A stretch of 23,600 nt of DNA. It comes from a bacterium (Candidatus Gribaldobacteria) CG10_big_fil_rev_8_21_14_0_10_37_21 (GTDB lineage Bacteria > Patescibacteriota > Minisyncoccia > Minisyncoccales > CG1-02-41-26). This document shows, piece by piece, positions 9,751 through 17,933 of the stretch. Numbering within the stretch: the stretch's first letter is position 1; the number at the start of each line of letters is the position of its first letter. The translations under genes were made by a program, and so were the position numbers. A model generated the notes under the pieces. The model was not told where the DNA came from. It saw only the letters and a list, made by a program, of their open reading frames with translations, and searched no databases. The stretch spans positions 13,154 to 36,753 of the forward strand of contig PFAX01000011.1 of assembly GCA_002773495.1 (NCBI GenBank), written 5' to 3'.

Positions 9751-11709
9751 TTATTTAATTTGACGAGCTGGTGTTGGCGCGTTTTTGTCTTTTATTTTTT
9801 TCTTGCTCGTTTTCTTTTTTATTTTTATAGTTTTCTTTGGGGTAGCTGATTTTTTATTTTTATTGTCGTTTAAAGACATCAAGTGTTCAAACTCGTCTTT
9901 TTCAATCGTTTCTTTTTCAATCAGTACTTTAGCGATCCTGCCTAAGGTTTTTCTTTTTTGTTTTAAAATCTTTAAAGTTCTTTCTTGAGCTTCTTCAATA
10001 AAACCAGCTGTTTCTTTGTCTATTTGAGCGGCAACTTTTTCTGAATAATTTCTTTCTGTTGTTTCTTCTTCCCAGTTTAAAAAGGGCATTGTTTCCCTTT
10101 TACCAAAAACAATGGGCCCTAATTTTGACATACCATATTTAACCACTAAACTTCTTGAAAGTAAAGATGCCTTTTCTAAATCATTAGATGCTCCGGTTGA
10201 TAATTCATTAAAAACCATTTTTTCAGCTAAATAGCCAGCTAATAAAACGCAAAGTTCATCTTTAAACTCGGTTTTTGTTTTCAACCGCTTTTCGTGCTTA
10301 GGCAAAGCCAAAGTATAGCCAGCGGCCATTCCTCTTGAAACAATTGAGACCTTTCTGACTTCTTCAGCATTTTCTAAAAAAGAAGAAAGTAAAGCATGGC
10401 CGGCTTCATGAAAGGCAGAAATTTCCTTTTCTTTTATTGTTAAGAGGTGGCTTTTTCTTTCTGGGCCCAAAAGAACTTTTTCAATTGAGTTTAAAAGGTC
10501 GTTTTGAGAAATTGTTTCTGTATTTTTTCTGGCAGCTAAAATAGCCGCTTCATTCGCTAAATTGGCTAAATCAGCACCTGAAAACCCGGGGGTGCGTTCA
10601 GCTACTTCAGTTAAATTAGTTGTGTCAGCTAAGGGCTTGCCTTTGCAGTGAATTTTTAAAATTTCGGTTCTGCCTTTTGAGTCAGGCAAGTCAAGAACAA
10701 TTCTTCTGTCAAACCGACCTGGCCTTAAAAGGGCTGGGTCTAAGTATTCAGGCCTATTGGTTGCAGCTAAAATAATGACCCCAACGTCTCTTTCAAAGCC
10801 ATCCATTTCAGCTAAAATTTGGTTTAAAGTTTGTTCTCGTTCGTCGTGGCCTCCGCCCATACCAATCCCTCTTGTTTTGCCAATACTGTCGATTTCATCA
10901 ATAAAAATAATGCTCGGCTGGCGTTTTTTGGCTTCAGCAAAGAGTGCCCTTGTGCGAGAAGCTCCAACCCCGACAAAAAGCTCAATAAACTCTGAGCCAG
11001 CCATTGAGAAAAAAGGCACCTTGGCCTCGTGGGCTACTGCTTTCGCTAACATCGTTTTTCCTGTACCGGGGGCACCTACCAGCAAAACACCCCTGGGAAT
11101 ACGTGCTCCCATTTTGAGATATTTTTTTGGATTTTTTAAAAAATCAACGACTTCTTGAATCTCTTCTTTGGCTTCTTCAATGCCAGCGATGTCGTTAAAG
11201 GTTATTTTTTCAGCTTTTTTGTCATCTTTACCATCGCCAAAAAGTTTGGCTGGGGCTTTTAAAAAACCAAATGTTTGGCCTGCCCCCTTTTTTGCTTGCC
11301 TGATAATTAGGCCAAAAAATAAAAGAAAAAAGACAAGGGGTAAAATAAAAGAAAGAGGCATTAAAAGGCCCAAAAGACCGCCATCTTGCGAAATAACCGT
11401 TAAAGAAATGTTTTTAAGTGCTTCTTCGCTTACCCCAAGGCCCCTTAAATTGTCCATCAACGGAACATCGCTTTCTTTTTCAGCAATTATTTTAGTTTTG
11501 TCTTCTAAAGTGGCGGTTAGTTTGTTTCCTTTTAGCTCTAAGGCCTTAATTTCACCATTTTCAACGCGTTGAGCTATTTCGCTTAAAGTTGCTTCTTGCG
11601 GTTGCAGTTGTTCGGTTTCTAGATATTGAGGGTTAAGTAAAGCAAAAACTGCGGCTAAAAAAAGAAAAACAGCTATACCTAAAATAAAGTTTTTTAGCAA
11701 ATTTGGCAT
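9751..11709 (-). CDS. ftsH: ATP-dependent zinc metalloprotease FtsH
   Basis: Membrane-anchored AAA+ protease that degrades misassembled membrane proteins and regulatory substrates. It has 652 residues, the usual size. Transmembrane helices lie at about 7-26 and 112-136, with a small external domain between. The AAA domain has Walker A GAPGTGKT (212-219), Walker B IIFIDE (267-272) and a second region of homology (AATNRPEYLDPALLRPGRFD). The zinc protease motif HEAGH is at 434-438, and the likely third ligand is the Asp of TGASNDLEKA. The last 35 residues are a Lys-rich tail. The gene follows the S1-domain gene by 12 bases. The bases agaggaATG place a Shine-Dalgarno-like sequence directly against the start codon, much closer than the usual 5-9 bases. 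Confidence 0.97.
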   Translation of the reverse strand: MPNLLKNFILGIAVFLFLAAVFALLNPQYLETEQLQPQEATLSEIAQRVENGEIKALELKGNKLTATLEDKTKIIAEKESDVPLMDNLRGLGVSEEALKNISLTVISQDGGLLGLLMPLSFILPLVFFLLFFGLIIRQAKKGAGQTFGFLKAPAKLFGDGKDDKKAEKITFNDIAGIEEAKEEIQEVVDFLKNPKKYLKMGARIPRGVLLVGAPGTGKTMLAKAVAHEAKVPFFSMAGSEFIELFVGVGASRTRALFAEAKKRQPSIIFIDEIDSIGKTRGIGMGGGHDEREQTLNQILAEMDGFERDVGVIILAATNRPEYLDPALLRPGRFDRRIVLDLPDSKGRTEILKIHCKGKPLADTTNLTEVAERTPGFSGADLANLANEAAILAARKNTETISQNDLLNSIEKVLLGPERKSHLLTIKEKEISAFHEAGHALLSSFLENAEEVRKVSIVSRGMAAGYTLALPKHEKRLKTKTEFKDELCVLLAGYLAEKMVFNELSTGASNDLEKASLLSRSLVVKYGMSKLGPIVFGKRETMPFLNWEEETTERNYSEKVAAQIDKETAGFIEEAQERTLKILKQKRKTLGRIAKVLIEKETIEKDEFEHLMSLNDNKNKKSATPKKTIKIKKKTSKKKIKDKNAPTPARQIK

Positions 11710-11721
11710 TCCTCTTTGTTT

Positions 11722-12510
11722 TTAATTGTTTAAAGAAAGATAGATTCTGCTGTTAGCAAGAGTGGCTATCTTTGCTTTAAGTTTTTGACCTATTTTTAGG
11801 TCTTTTTTTTTAGCCATTTCTTCTGAAGGGATAAGGCCTTCTAAGCCGTCATTAAAGCTTAAAAAAGCCCCAAAGCTAGTTACCCCGCTGACCTCCCCTT
11901 CAACTTCTTCACCCTCTTTAAGGGAAATTATTTTACTAACTGCTTTTTCTTTTTTAGTTTGTTTTTCAGATAAAATAAGCTTATTTTCGCTCGGGTTTAG
12001 GTCAAAAACCCTCACTTTAAGTTTTTGGCCAATAAGTTTTTGTAATTCTGTTGTAATTTTTAAAGGGTCGGCTCCATCAACTTTAGGATAATGCTCTGGT
12101 AAAAGCTGACTCGCTGGCAAAAAGCCGTCAATTGAATTAATGCTCATCAATAGCCCACCCTTATTGGCCGATTTTACAACGGCCTCAATGGTTTCTTCGT
12201 TTTCTTTGAGTTTTTGCAAGTCCTGCCAGGCAATTTCTTGATTAGCAGATGCCAAAGAGAGCTCTTTGTAGCCGTCTTCTGTTTCTAAGTCAACTATTTT
12301 AGCTGTCACCTTGTCGCCAATTTTAGATGATTTGAGAGATATTTTTGCTTGAGCAAATTCTTTGCCGAAAATAATCCCAACACCTTTTGCCCCTAGGTCA
12401 ATATAAAGGCCTGATTTGTCTTTCTCAACAATATGACCCTCAACGATTTCACCAACCTTTAAAGGAGCTAATGGCTCTGCCTTGATTTTTTTTAGATTTT
12501 TTATTTGCAT
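11722..12510 (-). CDS. rpsA: S1-domain RNA-binding protein (short ribosomal protein S1 homologue)
   Basis: A protein of 262 residues with three S1/OB-fold repeats, at about 18-88 (VGEIVEGHIVEKDKSGLYID), 97-180 (ETIEAVVKSANKGGLLMSI) and 195-262 (EGEEVEGEVSGVTSFGAFLS, then GLEGLIPSEEM). The third repeat is the most canonical. Classical S1 has four to six repeats and 380-560 residues, so this is a reduced form; several CPR S1 proteins are short. The symbol is given on domain content and could be wrong if a longer S1 exists elsewhere. The ATG has no Shine-Dalgarno sequence. The gene lies 25 bases after the stop of a 33-residue membrane peptide and 12 bases before ftsH, suggesting one operon from the promoter at 12651-12679. 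Confidence 0.8.
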   Translation of the reverse strand: MQIKNLKKIKAEPLAPLKVGEIVEGHIVEKDKSGLYIDLGAKGVGIIFGKEFAQAKISLKSSKIGDKVTAKIVDLETEDGYKELSLASANQEIAWQDLQKLKENEETIEAVVKSANKGGLLMSINSIDGFLPASQLLPEHYPKVDGADPLKITTELQKLIGQKLKVRVFDLNPSENKLILSEKQTKKEKAVSKIISLKEGEEVEGEVSGVTSFGAFLSFNDGLEGLIPSEEMAKKKDLKIGQKLKAKIATLANSRIYLSLNN

Positions 12511-12535
12511 ATATTTATTGAAGTTTTACAACCAT

Positions 12536-12637
12536 TCAAAAGTTAGGCAGGAAACTCAAAAAACCCACCAATAAAAGAAAAAAAGCAAAAGTAATCTTTA
12601 AGAAGGTTTTATTAATTGGATCTTTGAAATCAGCCAT
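12536..12637 (-). CDS. 33-residue single-helix membrane peptide upstream of the S1 gene
   Basis: ATG at 12637 to TGA at 12538-12536 encodes 33 residues. The N-terminus is polar (MADFKDPINKTFLK) and the C-terminal half is a hydrophobic helix (ITFAFFLLLVGFLSFLPNF). Support for translation is positional: a good promoter (12651-12679) would start transcription about six bases before this ATG, so it is the first start codon of the S1-ftsH transcript. There is no Shine-Dalgarno sequence. Adjacency to ftsH, a membrane protease, makes a regulatory or substrate peptide conceivable, but the function is unknown. The alternative is that this is only a leader sequence with a chance open frame. Confidence 0.5.
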   Translation of the reverse strand: MADFKDPINKTFLKITFAFFLLLVGFLSFLPNF

Positions 12638-12650
12638 AGGTCTTTAAGTA

Positions 12651-12679
12651 AATATACAGGAAAATTTTGATTATTGCAA
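12651..12679 (-). promoter_or_regulatory. Promoter of the small peptide-S1-ftsH operon
   Basis: On the minus strand, TTGCAA (12679-12674), a 17-base spacer and TATATT (12656-12651). The expected start is near 12644, about six bases before the ATG of the 33-residue peptide. No other promoter is visible before the S1 or ftsH starts. Confidence 0.6.
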
Positions 12680-12763
12680 GAGTAATTTTATTATGCTAAA
12701 ATTAAAAATAAATAAGTACTTAATGAAAACGAGCGATAGCAAAGTTTGAGTTTAGTACGAATT

Positions 12764-12911
12764 TACCCCGTTACAATTCTATCTATGTTTAAGGCGAAAC
12801 CAATTAGCAAAGCCGAAGGCGGCTTCGCCTCTAAAGAGTGATTATTCAAAGAACATCGCTGGAATTGTAACGGGGTATAAGAGCTTGTAAGTTTATAAAC
12901 TCGCAAGCTCG
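12764..12911 (+). ncRNA. Candidate structured RNA or palindromic mobile element upstream of the MBL gene
   Basis: A perfect 16-bp inverted repeat (12764-12779 and 12862-12877) continues inward for nine more pairs out of eleven positions, including G-U pairs at both ends of the extension. Inside is a 7-bp stem AGGCGAA/TTCGCCT (12792-12798/12824-12830) with a small inner hairpin. Directly after the main stem is another hairpin, GAGCTTG/CAAGCTC (12881-12887/12904-12910), extended inward and followed by gttt. It fills most of the 300-base divergent gap, just before the MBL-fold gene (ATG 12935). The G-U pairs favour an RNA fold, while the terminal 16-bp repeats would also fit a MITE. No known RNA family was recognised. 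Confidence 0.5.
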
Positions 12912-12934
12912 TTTCTAAACTAACAATTTCTAAT

Positions 12935-13591
12935 ATGGAAATAACTTTTTATGGGCAATCTTTTTTTGAGGTTCAAGCCAAGAACTCGGAAAACCAAACT
13001 ATTGGCTTGGTTTTTGACCCTTTTTCTGTTGAAATTGGCTTAAGTTTGCCTAAAATTTCATCACAAATAGTGCTTTTAAGCCATGATCACCCTGACCACA
13101 ATAATGCTAAAGCCATTTTGGGCGATCCTTTTATTATCAAGAATGCTGGCGAATATGAAGTTAAGGGTATTTTAATTAAGGGTATTCCCGCTTTTCATGA
13201 CAATTCATTTGGTAAGGAAAGGGGCTCGGTAATTATTTTTAAAATAGAAGTTGAAGGGATGAAGCTTTGCCATTTGTCTGATTTAGGTCAAGCCGAGTTA
13301 ACCGACGAACAAGTTGAAGAAATAGGCGAAGTTGATGTTTTGTTTTGCCCAGTTGGCGGGGTTTATACAATTGACGTTAAGCAGGCCTCGCATATTGTTT
13401 CTCAAATAGAGCCAAGGTTGGTTATCCCGATGCATTATAAATTACCTAAATTAAATATTGAGCTTGATGAGTTAGGCAAATTTTTAAAACAAATGGGCCA
13501 AGAAGAGCCCCAAAAAGAGAAGAAATTCAAAGTGAGCCCCAAAACCCTGCCCTTAGAAGAAACAAACATTATTGTTTTAGAAGTTTCATGA
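12935..13591 (+). CDS. MBL-fold metal-dependent hydrolase (UlaG-like, COG2220 type)
   Basis: A protein of 218 residues, a compact metallo-beta-lactamase fold. The metal motif HxHxDH is at 50-55 (SHDHPDHN). Other likely ligands are H88, H113/D116 in HLSDLG, and H167 in IPMHYK. N-terminal ITFYGQSFFEV and VFDPF are typical of the UlaG/YycJ-like branch of L-ascorbate-6-phosphate lactonase relatives, whose true substrates are often unknown, so no specific reaction can be given. The cytoplasmic location is inferred from the absence of a signal peptide. It follows the structured element at 12764-12911, and a small membrane protein gene starts 16 bases after its stop. No Shine-Dalgarno sequence is seen. 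Confidence 0.85.
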   Translation: MEITFYGQSFFEVQAKNSENQTIGLVFDPFSVEIGLSLPKISSQIVLLSHDHPDHNNAKAILGDPFIIKNAGEYEVKGILIKGIPAFHDNSFGKERGSVIIFKIEVEGMKLCHLSDLGQAELTDEQVEEIGEVDVLFCPVGGVYTIDVKQASHIVSQIEPRLVIPMHYKLPKLNIELDELGKFLKQMGQEEPQKEKKFKVSPKTLPLEETNIIVLEVS

Positions 13592-13607
13592 GCTAATTTC
13601 AAGAAAA

Positions 13608-13910
13608 ATGAATGATATTTGGCAAAAATTACAAAAACAAAGCCCAGCAGCTAAAAAAGCGGTTATTGGACTTATTCTTTTTATTTTAGCTATTCCTTTA
13701 TTTATTTTAGTTGTTTATAATACAAAAACAAGAATGCAGAAGCAAAGTTTAAGTAAGAGCCCTTTTGAAGGCCTCAATATGGCAGGCCTTTCTAGCGGTT
13801 TTGATGACCTAGACCAGCTTAGCGACCTATTAAATGTCACCACAACAACCACAAGTACCCTAGAAACCGTGAGCCCTGAAGAAGGCACAGAAGAAAGCAT
13901 GTCAGAGTGA
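13608..13910 (+). CDS. Small single-pass membrane protein of unknown function
   Basis: A protein of 100 residues with a short basic N-terminus (residues 1-17), one transmembrane helix (about 18-38, AVIGLILFILAIPLFILVVY) and a polar tail rich in Ser, Thr, Leu, Asp and Glu that contains five Thr in a row. No known domain was recognised. It lies between the MBL-fold gene (16-base gap) and gyrA (79-base gap) on the same strand and is probably co-transcribed with the former. The basic side before the helix predicts an N-inside topology with the acidic tail outside. Confidence 0.65.
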   Translation: MNDIWQKLQKQSPAAKKAVIGLILFILAIPLFILVVYNTKTRMQKQSLSKSPFEGLNMAGLSSGFDDLDQLSDLLNVTTTTTSTLETVSPEEGTEESMSE

Positions 13911-13989
13911 ACCTCTTTGCAAAATTTTTTGTTTGAAAATTAGAAATTAAAAATTGATTAAAAATTGAGAATTAAAAATTATCTTTGAT

Positions 13990-16900
13990 ATGCCAGACGA
14001 AAAAGAACAACCAAATAACAATAAAGAGCCCGCTGATAAGCCAAACGGGCAAGTGAAAGAGCCAAAGCAAGAGGTGGGCTATATTAAGCCAAGGGAAATT
14101 ACTGACGAAATTCAGGAGAGTTATTTAGCTTATGCGATGAGTGTAATTGTTTCAAGGGCCTTGCCTGATGTCAGAGATGGCTTAAAACCAGTGCATCGTC
14201 GAATTTTATACGCGATGAATGAAATGGGCTTGAGGCATAATGTTAAGTTTAGAAAATCAGCCACAGTAGTTGGAGAGGTTTTAGGTAAATACCACCCTCA
14301 TGGCGATGTGGCGGTTTATGATTCTTTAGTTAGAATGGCCCAGGACTTTTCTCTAAGATACCCCTTGATTCAAGGCCAAGGCAATTTCGGATCGATCGAC
14401 GGAGACGGACCGGCCGCACAACGGTATTGTATTACCGGCGATAGTTTTGTAGTAACTAACCGTTGCATAGAAAAAATAGGGGAAGTTTCTAATCAAGAAG
14501 ATATTGCATTAGATGTTCTGTCATTTGAAGGTAAGGTTAATCACGCTTCTAAATTATTTGATTCGGGCGTTCATCCGATTATTGAGGTAGAAACATTAAG
14601 GGGTTTTTCTTTGAGGGGGACTACAAATCACCCTATTCTTACAATGCAGAAAGATTCATCTAGTAAGCCGGTTTTTCAATGGAAATTATTATCTAACATA
14701 GAAAAAGGTGATTTTGCTGTGATTGATAGGAACAAAAAGGTTCTCTGGCCGGAAGAAGAGCCGTTATTAAAAAGCTTTTATCCTGAAACAAGAGGTAGAA
14801 AATTCAAAATTTATAAGATGCCAAAAAAGATGAGCCCTGATTTAGCTTTTTTGCTTGGGATTGTATTAGCTGAAGGATTTATAAGTTTTAACAAAGAAAA
14901 GCATTACGCCAAAATAGGAATTTGTAATACTGATAAATTGTTAATTGAGGAATTTATCAAAAAATTTAAAAAATTATTTCCTGATTGCGCAATTTATCAA
15001 CAAACGAGAGAGCCGTTAAGTTACGGCAAAAAAAAGTTTATTTCCTTAGAAGTTTGTTCTTATTTCTTAGCAGAGTTTTTTGAAAATTTAGGATTAAAAG
15101 CAGTACCCTCTAAAGAAAAAGAAGTGCCTCATATTATGTTTCATGCAAAAAAGGAGTCAGTGGCCGCCTTTTTACGAGGTTTCGTTGAGGGTGATGGCAC
15201 AATTTTTGGAGTTGGCAGGAAGCAAGCCAGTCCGGAGATAAGATTTATTTCCGCAAGCAAAAAAATGCTGTCCCAGATGCAGATTATTCTATTAAGATTT
15301 GGGATAGATTCTTTTTTGAGAAAAGATGGCAAAAGAGAATGCTGGTTTTTAGTTTTAAGGGGTTATGATAATTTCAAAGATTTTCAAGAGATTGGTTTTT
15401 TTGATAGAGATAAGAACAGGAAGATAGAAGTAGCTATCAAAAGGAATTATATAGCATATAAAGAGAAATTTGTGATGTTAAAAAATGATTATATACCTTT
15501 TTTGAGCAATTATTTACGTTCTAAATATAAAAATAAAAACAATATTCCGTGGGATTTTAGAGAATATTTATTGAAGCATAATTTAGACCGTTATTGGAAG
15601 CTGAACGATAAAATTGACATTTTAAAGAAAATATTAGAACCTGAGGATTGGCGGTTGGTTTCTGGATTCTTAACGAACAGGTATTTATTTGACCCTATTA
15701 TTCGTAAGGAGCAAGGCGAGCCAGAAAGGGTTTATTCTTTTAGAGTTGATAGTGATTGCCACTCTTTTGTTTCCAATGGTTTTATTAGTCATAATACCGA
15801 GTGTCGCATGTCAAGCGTTGGCGAGGAAATACTTAAAGATATTGAAAAAGACACTGTTGACTTTACTGCTAACTATGATGCCACCAAAAAAGAACCAACT
15901 GTTTTGCCTTCCCCCGCCCCTCAACTACTTTTAAATGGTTCATTGGGCATTGCCGTTGGTATGGCAACCAATATCCCACCGCACAATTTAACTGAAGTCA
16001 TGCAAGCGACAAAGTATTTAATTGACAACCCTGACTCTACCACAGAGGATCTTTTACAGTTTGTTAAAGGCCCTGATTTCCCAACGGGCGGGATAATTTA
16101 TGGAAAAAAAGATATTGCTCAGGCCTATTCACAAGGTAAGGGCCCAATTGTTGTTCGGGGCAAAACCGAGGTTGATGAAAATAAGAAGGGCTACCCACAA
16201 ATAACCATTACTGAAATCCCTTATCAGGTTCAAAAATCATCTTTGGTTCAACAGTTCGCTAAATTAGTTGAAGATAAAAGGATTGATGGGGTTAAAGACA
16301 TCAGGGACGAATCAGACAGAGAGGGTATGCACATAGTTATTGAGCTTAAAAAAGAGGCCTTTCCGAAAAAAATTTTAAATGCTTTGTTTAAGTATTCGGA
16401 TTTACAAAAAACCTTTCACTTAAATATGCTGGCCTTAGTTGATGGCATCCAACCAAAAGTGCTCTCTTTAGTTGATGTTTTAACTTATTATTTAAAGCAC
16501 AAGCAAGAAGTCGTTATCAGAAGAATTAAGTTTGACTTAGAAAAAGCCAAGCAAAGGGTGCATATTTTAGATGGCTTAATGATTGCTTTAAAAAATATTG
16601 ATGAAGTTATTAAGGTTATCAAAAAATCAGAAAGCAGAGAAGCGGCCAAGCAAAACTTAATTGAAAGGTTTAAGTTATCTGATGTTCAGGCAGTAGCTAT
16701 TTTAGAGATGCGCTTGCAAAATTTAGCTAAATTAGAACAGGCGAAGATAGAAGAAGAGCTTTTGGCTTTAAAAAAGATTATCGCTGAGCTTGAATCAATT
16801 TTAAAGAGCGAAAAAAAGATAAAAGATGTCATGAAAAAAGAATTAATTGAAACCGAAGAAAAGCACAAAGACGAAAGAAGAACTAAAGTGGTGGCAGGGA

Positions 16901-17907
16901 GGATTGGCGAGATTGGCGAAGAGGACTTAATCCCGAATGAAAACGCAATTATTCTTTTAACCCAAGGTGGCTATGTTAAAAGAATGAAGCCCTCTTTTTA
17001 TAAAATTCAAAAAAGGGGCGGGGCTGGCGTTTCAGGTGCCGATGTTGCTTCAGAAGATGCCGTTGAGCATTTCTTATTAGCGAATAATTTAGATAAACTT
17101 TTATTCTTTGCAGACACAGGTAAGGTTTTTCAATGTTTGGCCTGGGAGATTCCTGAATTAAAAAGGGCTTCAAAGGGTAGGGGCATTTTAAACTTTTTAG
17201 AAACCTCGCAGAATGAAAAGGTTTTAAGTTTAATTTCTTATACCAAACAAGACGAAGAAGAGGGAAAGAAATATTTGGTAATAGTTACTAAACAAGGTAT
17301 AATTAAAAGGACTGATTTAGTTTCTTTTAAAAATGTGAGAAAGAATGGTCTTTTAGCGATTAATTTGCAACAAGGTGATACTTTAAGGGGTGTTTTAATC
17401 GCTCAAGAAAATGATGAGATCTTTTTAGCGACTAAATTAGGGCAATCAATTCGCTTTACTATGAAGGATGTCAGAGCCATGGGCAGATCTGCTTCAGGGG
17501 TAAGAGGGATCCGTTTAGAAACAGGGGATGAGGTTGTTGGGATGAGTGCCATTCAAAACCAAAGGAAAGAACAGCAATATTTATTGGTTGTGATGGAAAA
17601 TGGCTATGGCAAAAGAACTAAGGTTGAGGAGTATAGATTACAGAAACGTGGGGGCACAGGTATTAAGGCGGCTAAAGTCAACGAAAAAACAGGTAAAATT
17701 GTTTTTGCTAAGGTAGTAGGTCAAGAAGAAAAAGAAATTATAGTTATTTCAAGTAAAGGTCAGGTAATAAGAAGTGATTTTAAATCAATTTCTATTATAG
17801 GCAGGGCCTCTTCTGGGGTAAGAATAATGCGTTTAAAACCGGGTGATAAAGTGGCCTCTGGAATTTGTTTGCAAGAAATTAAAGAATTAGCTGAAGACGA
17901 AAAATAG
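13990..17907 (+). CDS. gyrA: DNA gyrase subunit A containing an intein at the catalytic tyrosine
   Basis: The precursor has 1305 residues: 849 of GyrA plus a 456-residue intein (147-602). GyrA breaks and rejoins DNA in the supercoiling reaction with GyrB. Winged-helix motifs ALPDVRDGLKPVHRRILYAM and HPHGD lead to the catalytic tyrosine Y146 in PAAQRY, immediately before the intein. The extein resumes with TECRMSS. The tower and coiled-coil region follow, then a C-terminal beta-propeller with repeated GxxxR-type blades (GYVKRM, GIIKRT, GQSIRF, GYGKRT, GQVIRS). A GyrA-box-like QKRGGAG marks the propeller start and supports gyrase rather than ParC. The enzyme cannot work until the intein is removed, because the active-site segment is split. 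No Shine-Dalgarno sequence is seen. A terminator follows at 17934-17966. Confidence 0.96.
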   Translation: MPDEKEQPNNNKEPADKPNGQVKEPKQEVGYIKPREITDEIQESYLAYAMSVIVSRALPDVRDGLKPVHRRILYAMNEMGLRHNVKFRKSATVVGEVLGKYHPHGDVAVYDSLVRMAQDFSLRYPLIQGQGNFGSIDGDGPAAQRYCITGDSFVVTNRCIEKIGEVSNQEDIALDVLSFEGKVNHASKLFDSGVHPIIEVETLRGFSLRGTTNHPILTMQKDSSSKPVFQWKLLSNIEKGDFAVIDRNKKVLWPEEEPLLKSFYPETRGRKFKIYKMPKKMSPDLAFLLGIVLAEGFISFNKEKHYAKIGICNTDKLLIEEFIKKFKKLFPDCAIYQQTREPLSYGKKKFISLEVCSYFLAEFFENLGLKAVPSKEKEVPHIMFHAKKESVAAFLRGFVEGDGTIFGVGRKQASPEIRFISASKKMLSQMQIILLRFGIDSFLRKDGKRECWFLVLRGYDNFKDFQEIGFFDRDKNRKIEVAIKRNYIAYKEKFVMLKNDYIPFLSNYLRSKYKNKNNIPWDFREYLLKHNLDRYWKLNDKIDILKKILEPEDWRLVSGFLTNRYLFDPIIRKEQGEPERVYSFRVDSDCHSFVSNGFISHNTECRMSSVGEEILKDIEKDTVDFTANYDATKKEPTVLPSPAPQLLLNGSLGIAVGMATNIPPHNLTEVMQATKYLIDNPDSTTEDLLQFVKGPDFPTGGIIYGKKDIAQAYSQGKGPIVVRGKTEVDENKKGYPQITITEIPYQVQKSSLVQQFAKLVEDKRIDGVKDIRDESDREGMHIVIELKKEAFPKKILNALFKYSDLQKTFHLNMLALVDGIQPKVLSLVDVLTYYLKHKQEVVIRRIKFDLEKAKQRVHILDGLMIALKNIDEVIKVIKKSESREAAKQNLIERFKLSDVQAVAILEMRLQNLAKLEQAKIEEELLALKKIIAELESILKSEKKIKDVMKKELIETEEKHKDERRTKVVAGRIGEIGEEDLIPNENAIILLTQGGYVKRMKPSFYKIQKRGGAGVSGADVASEDAVEHFLLANNLDKLLFFADTGKVFQCLAWEIPELKRASKGRGILNFLETSQNEKVLSLISYTKQDEEEGKKYLVIVTKQGIIKRTDLVSFKNVRKNGLLAINLQQGDTLRGVLIAQENDEIFLATKLGQSIRFTMKDVRAMGRSASGVRGIRLETGDEVVGMSAIQNQRKEQQYLLVVMENGYGKRTKVEEYRLQKRGGTGIKAAKVNEKTGKIVFAKVVGQEEKEIIVISSKGQVIRSDFKSISIIGRASSGVRIMRLKPGDKVASGICLQEIKELAEDEK
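14428..15795 (+). mobile_element. Full-length GyrA intein with LAGLIDADG homing endonuclease
   Basis: An in-frame protein-splicing element of 456 residues between Tyr (-1) and Thr (+1). It starts with Cys1 in CITGDSFVV (block A), has block B GTTNHPIL (the TxxH type), and ends VDSDCHSFVSNGFISHN with the penultimate His and terminal Asn needed for Asn cyclisation. Two dodecapeptide motifs, LLGIVLAEGF (precursor residues about 289-298) and LRGFVEGDGT (about 395-404), identify a two-motif LAGLIDADG endonuclease, and both retain an acidic residue in the motif. The same insertion point and CITGD...SHN ends are known from the Mycobacterium xenopi GyrA mini-intein, which lacks the endonuclease. It is probably splicing-competent, and all key residues are present. 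Confidence 0.95.
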
Positions 17908-17933
17908 GGGTAGGACAGAGATAGGACATAGGT

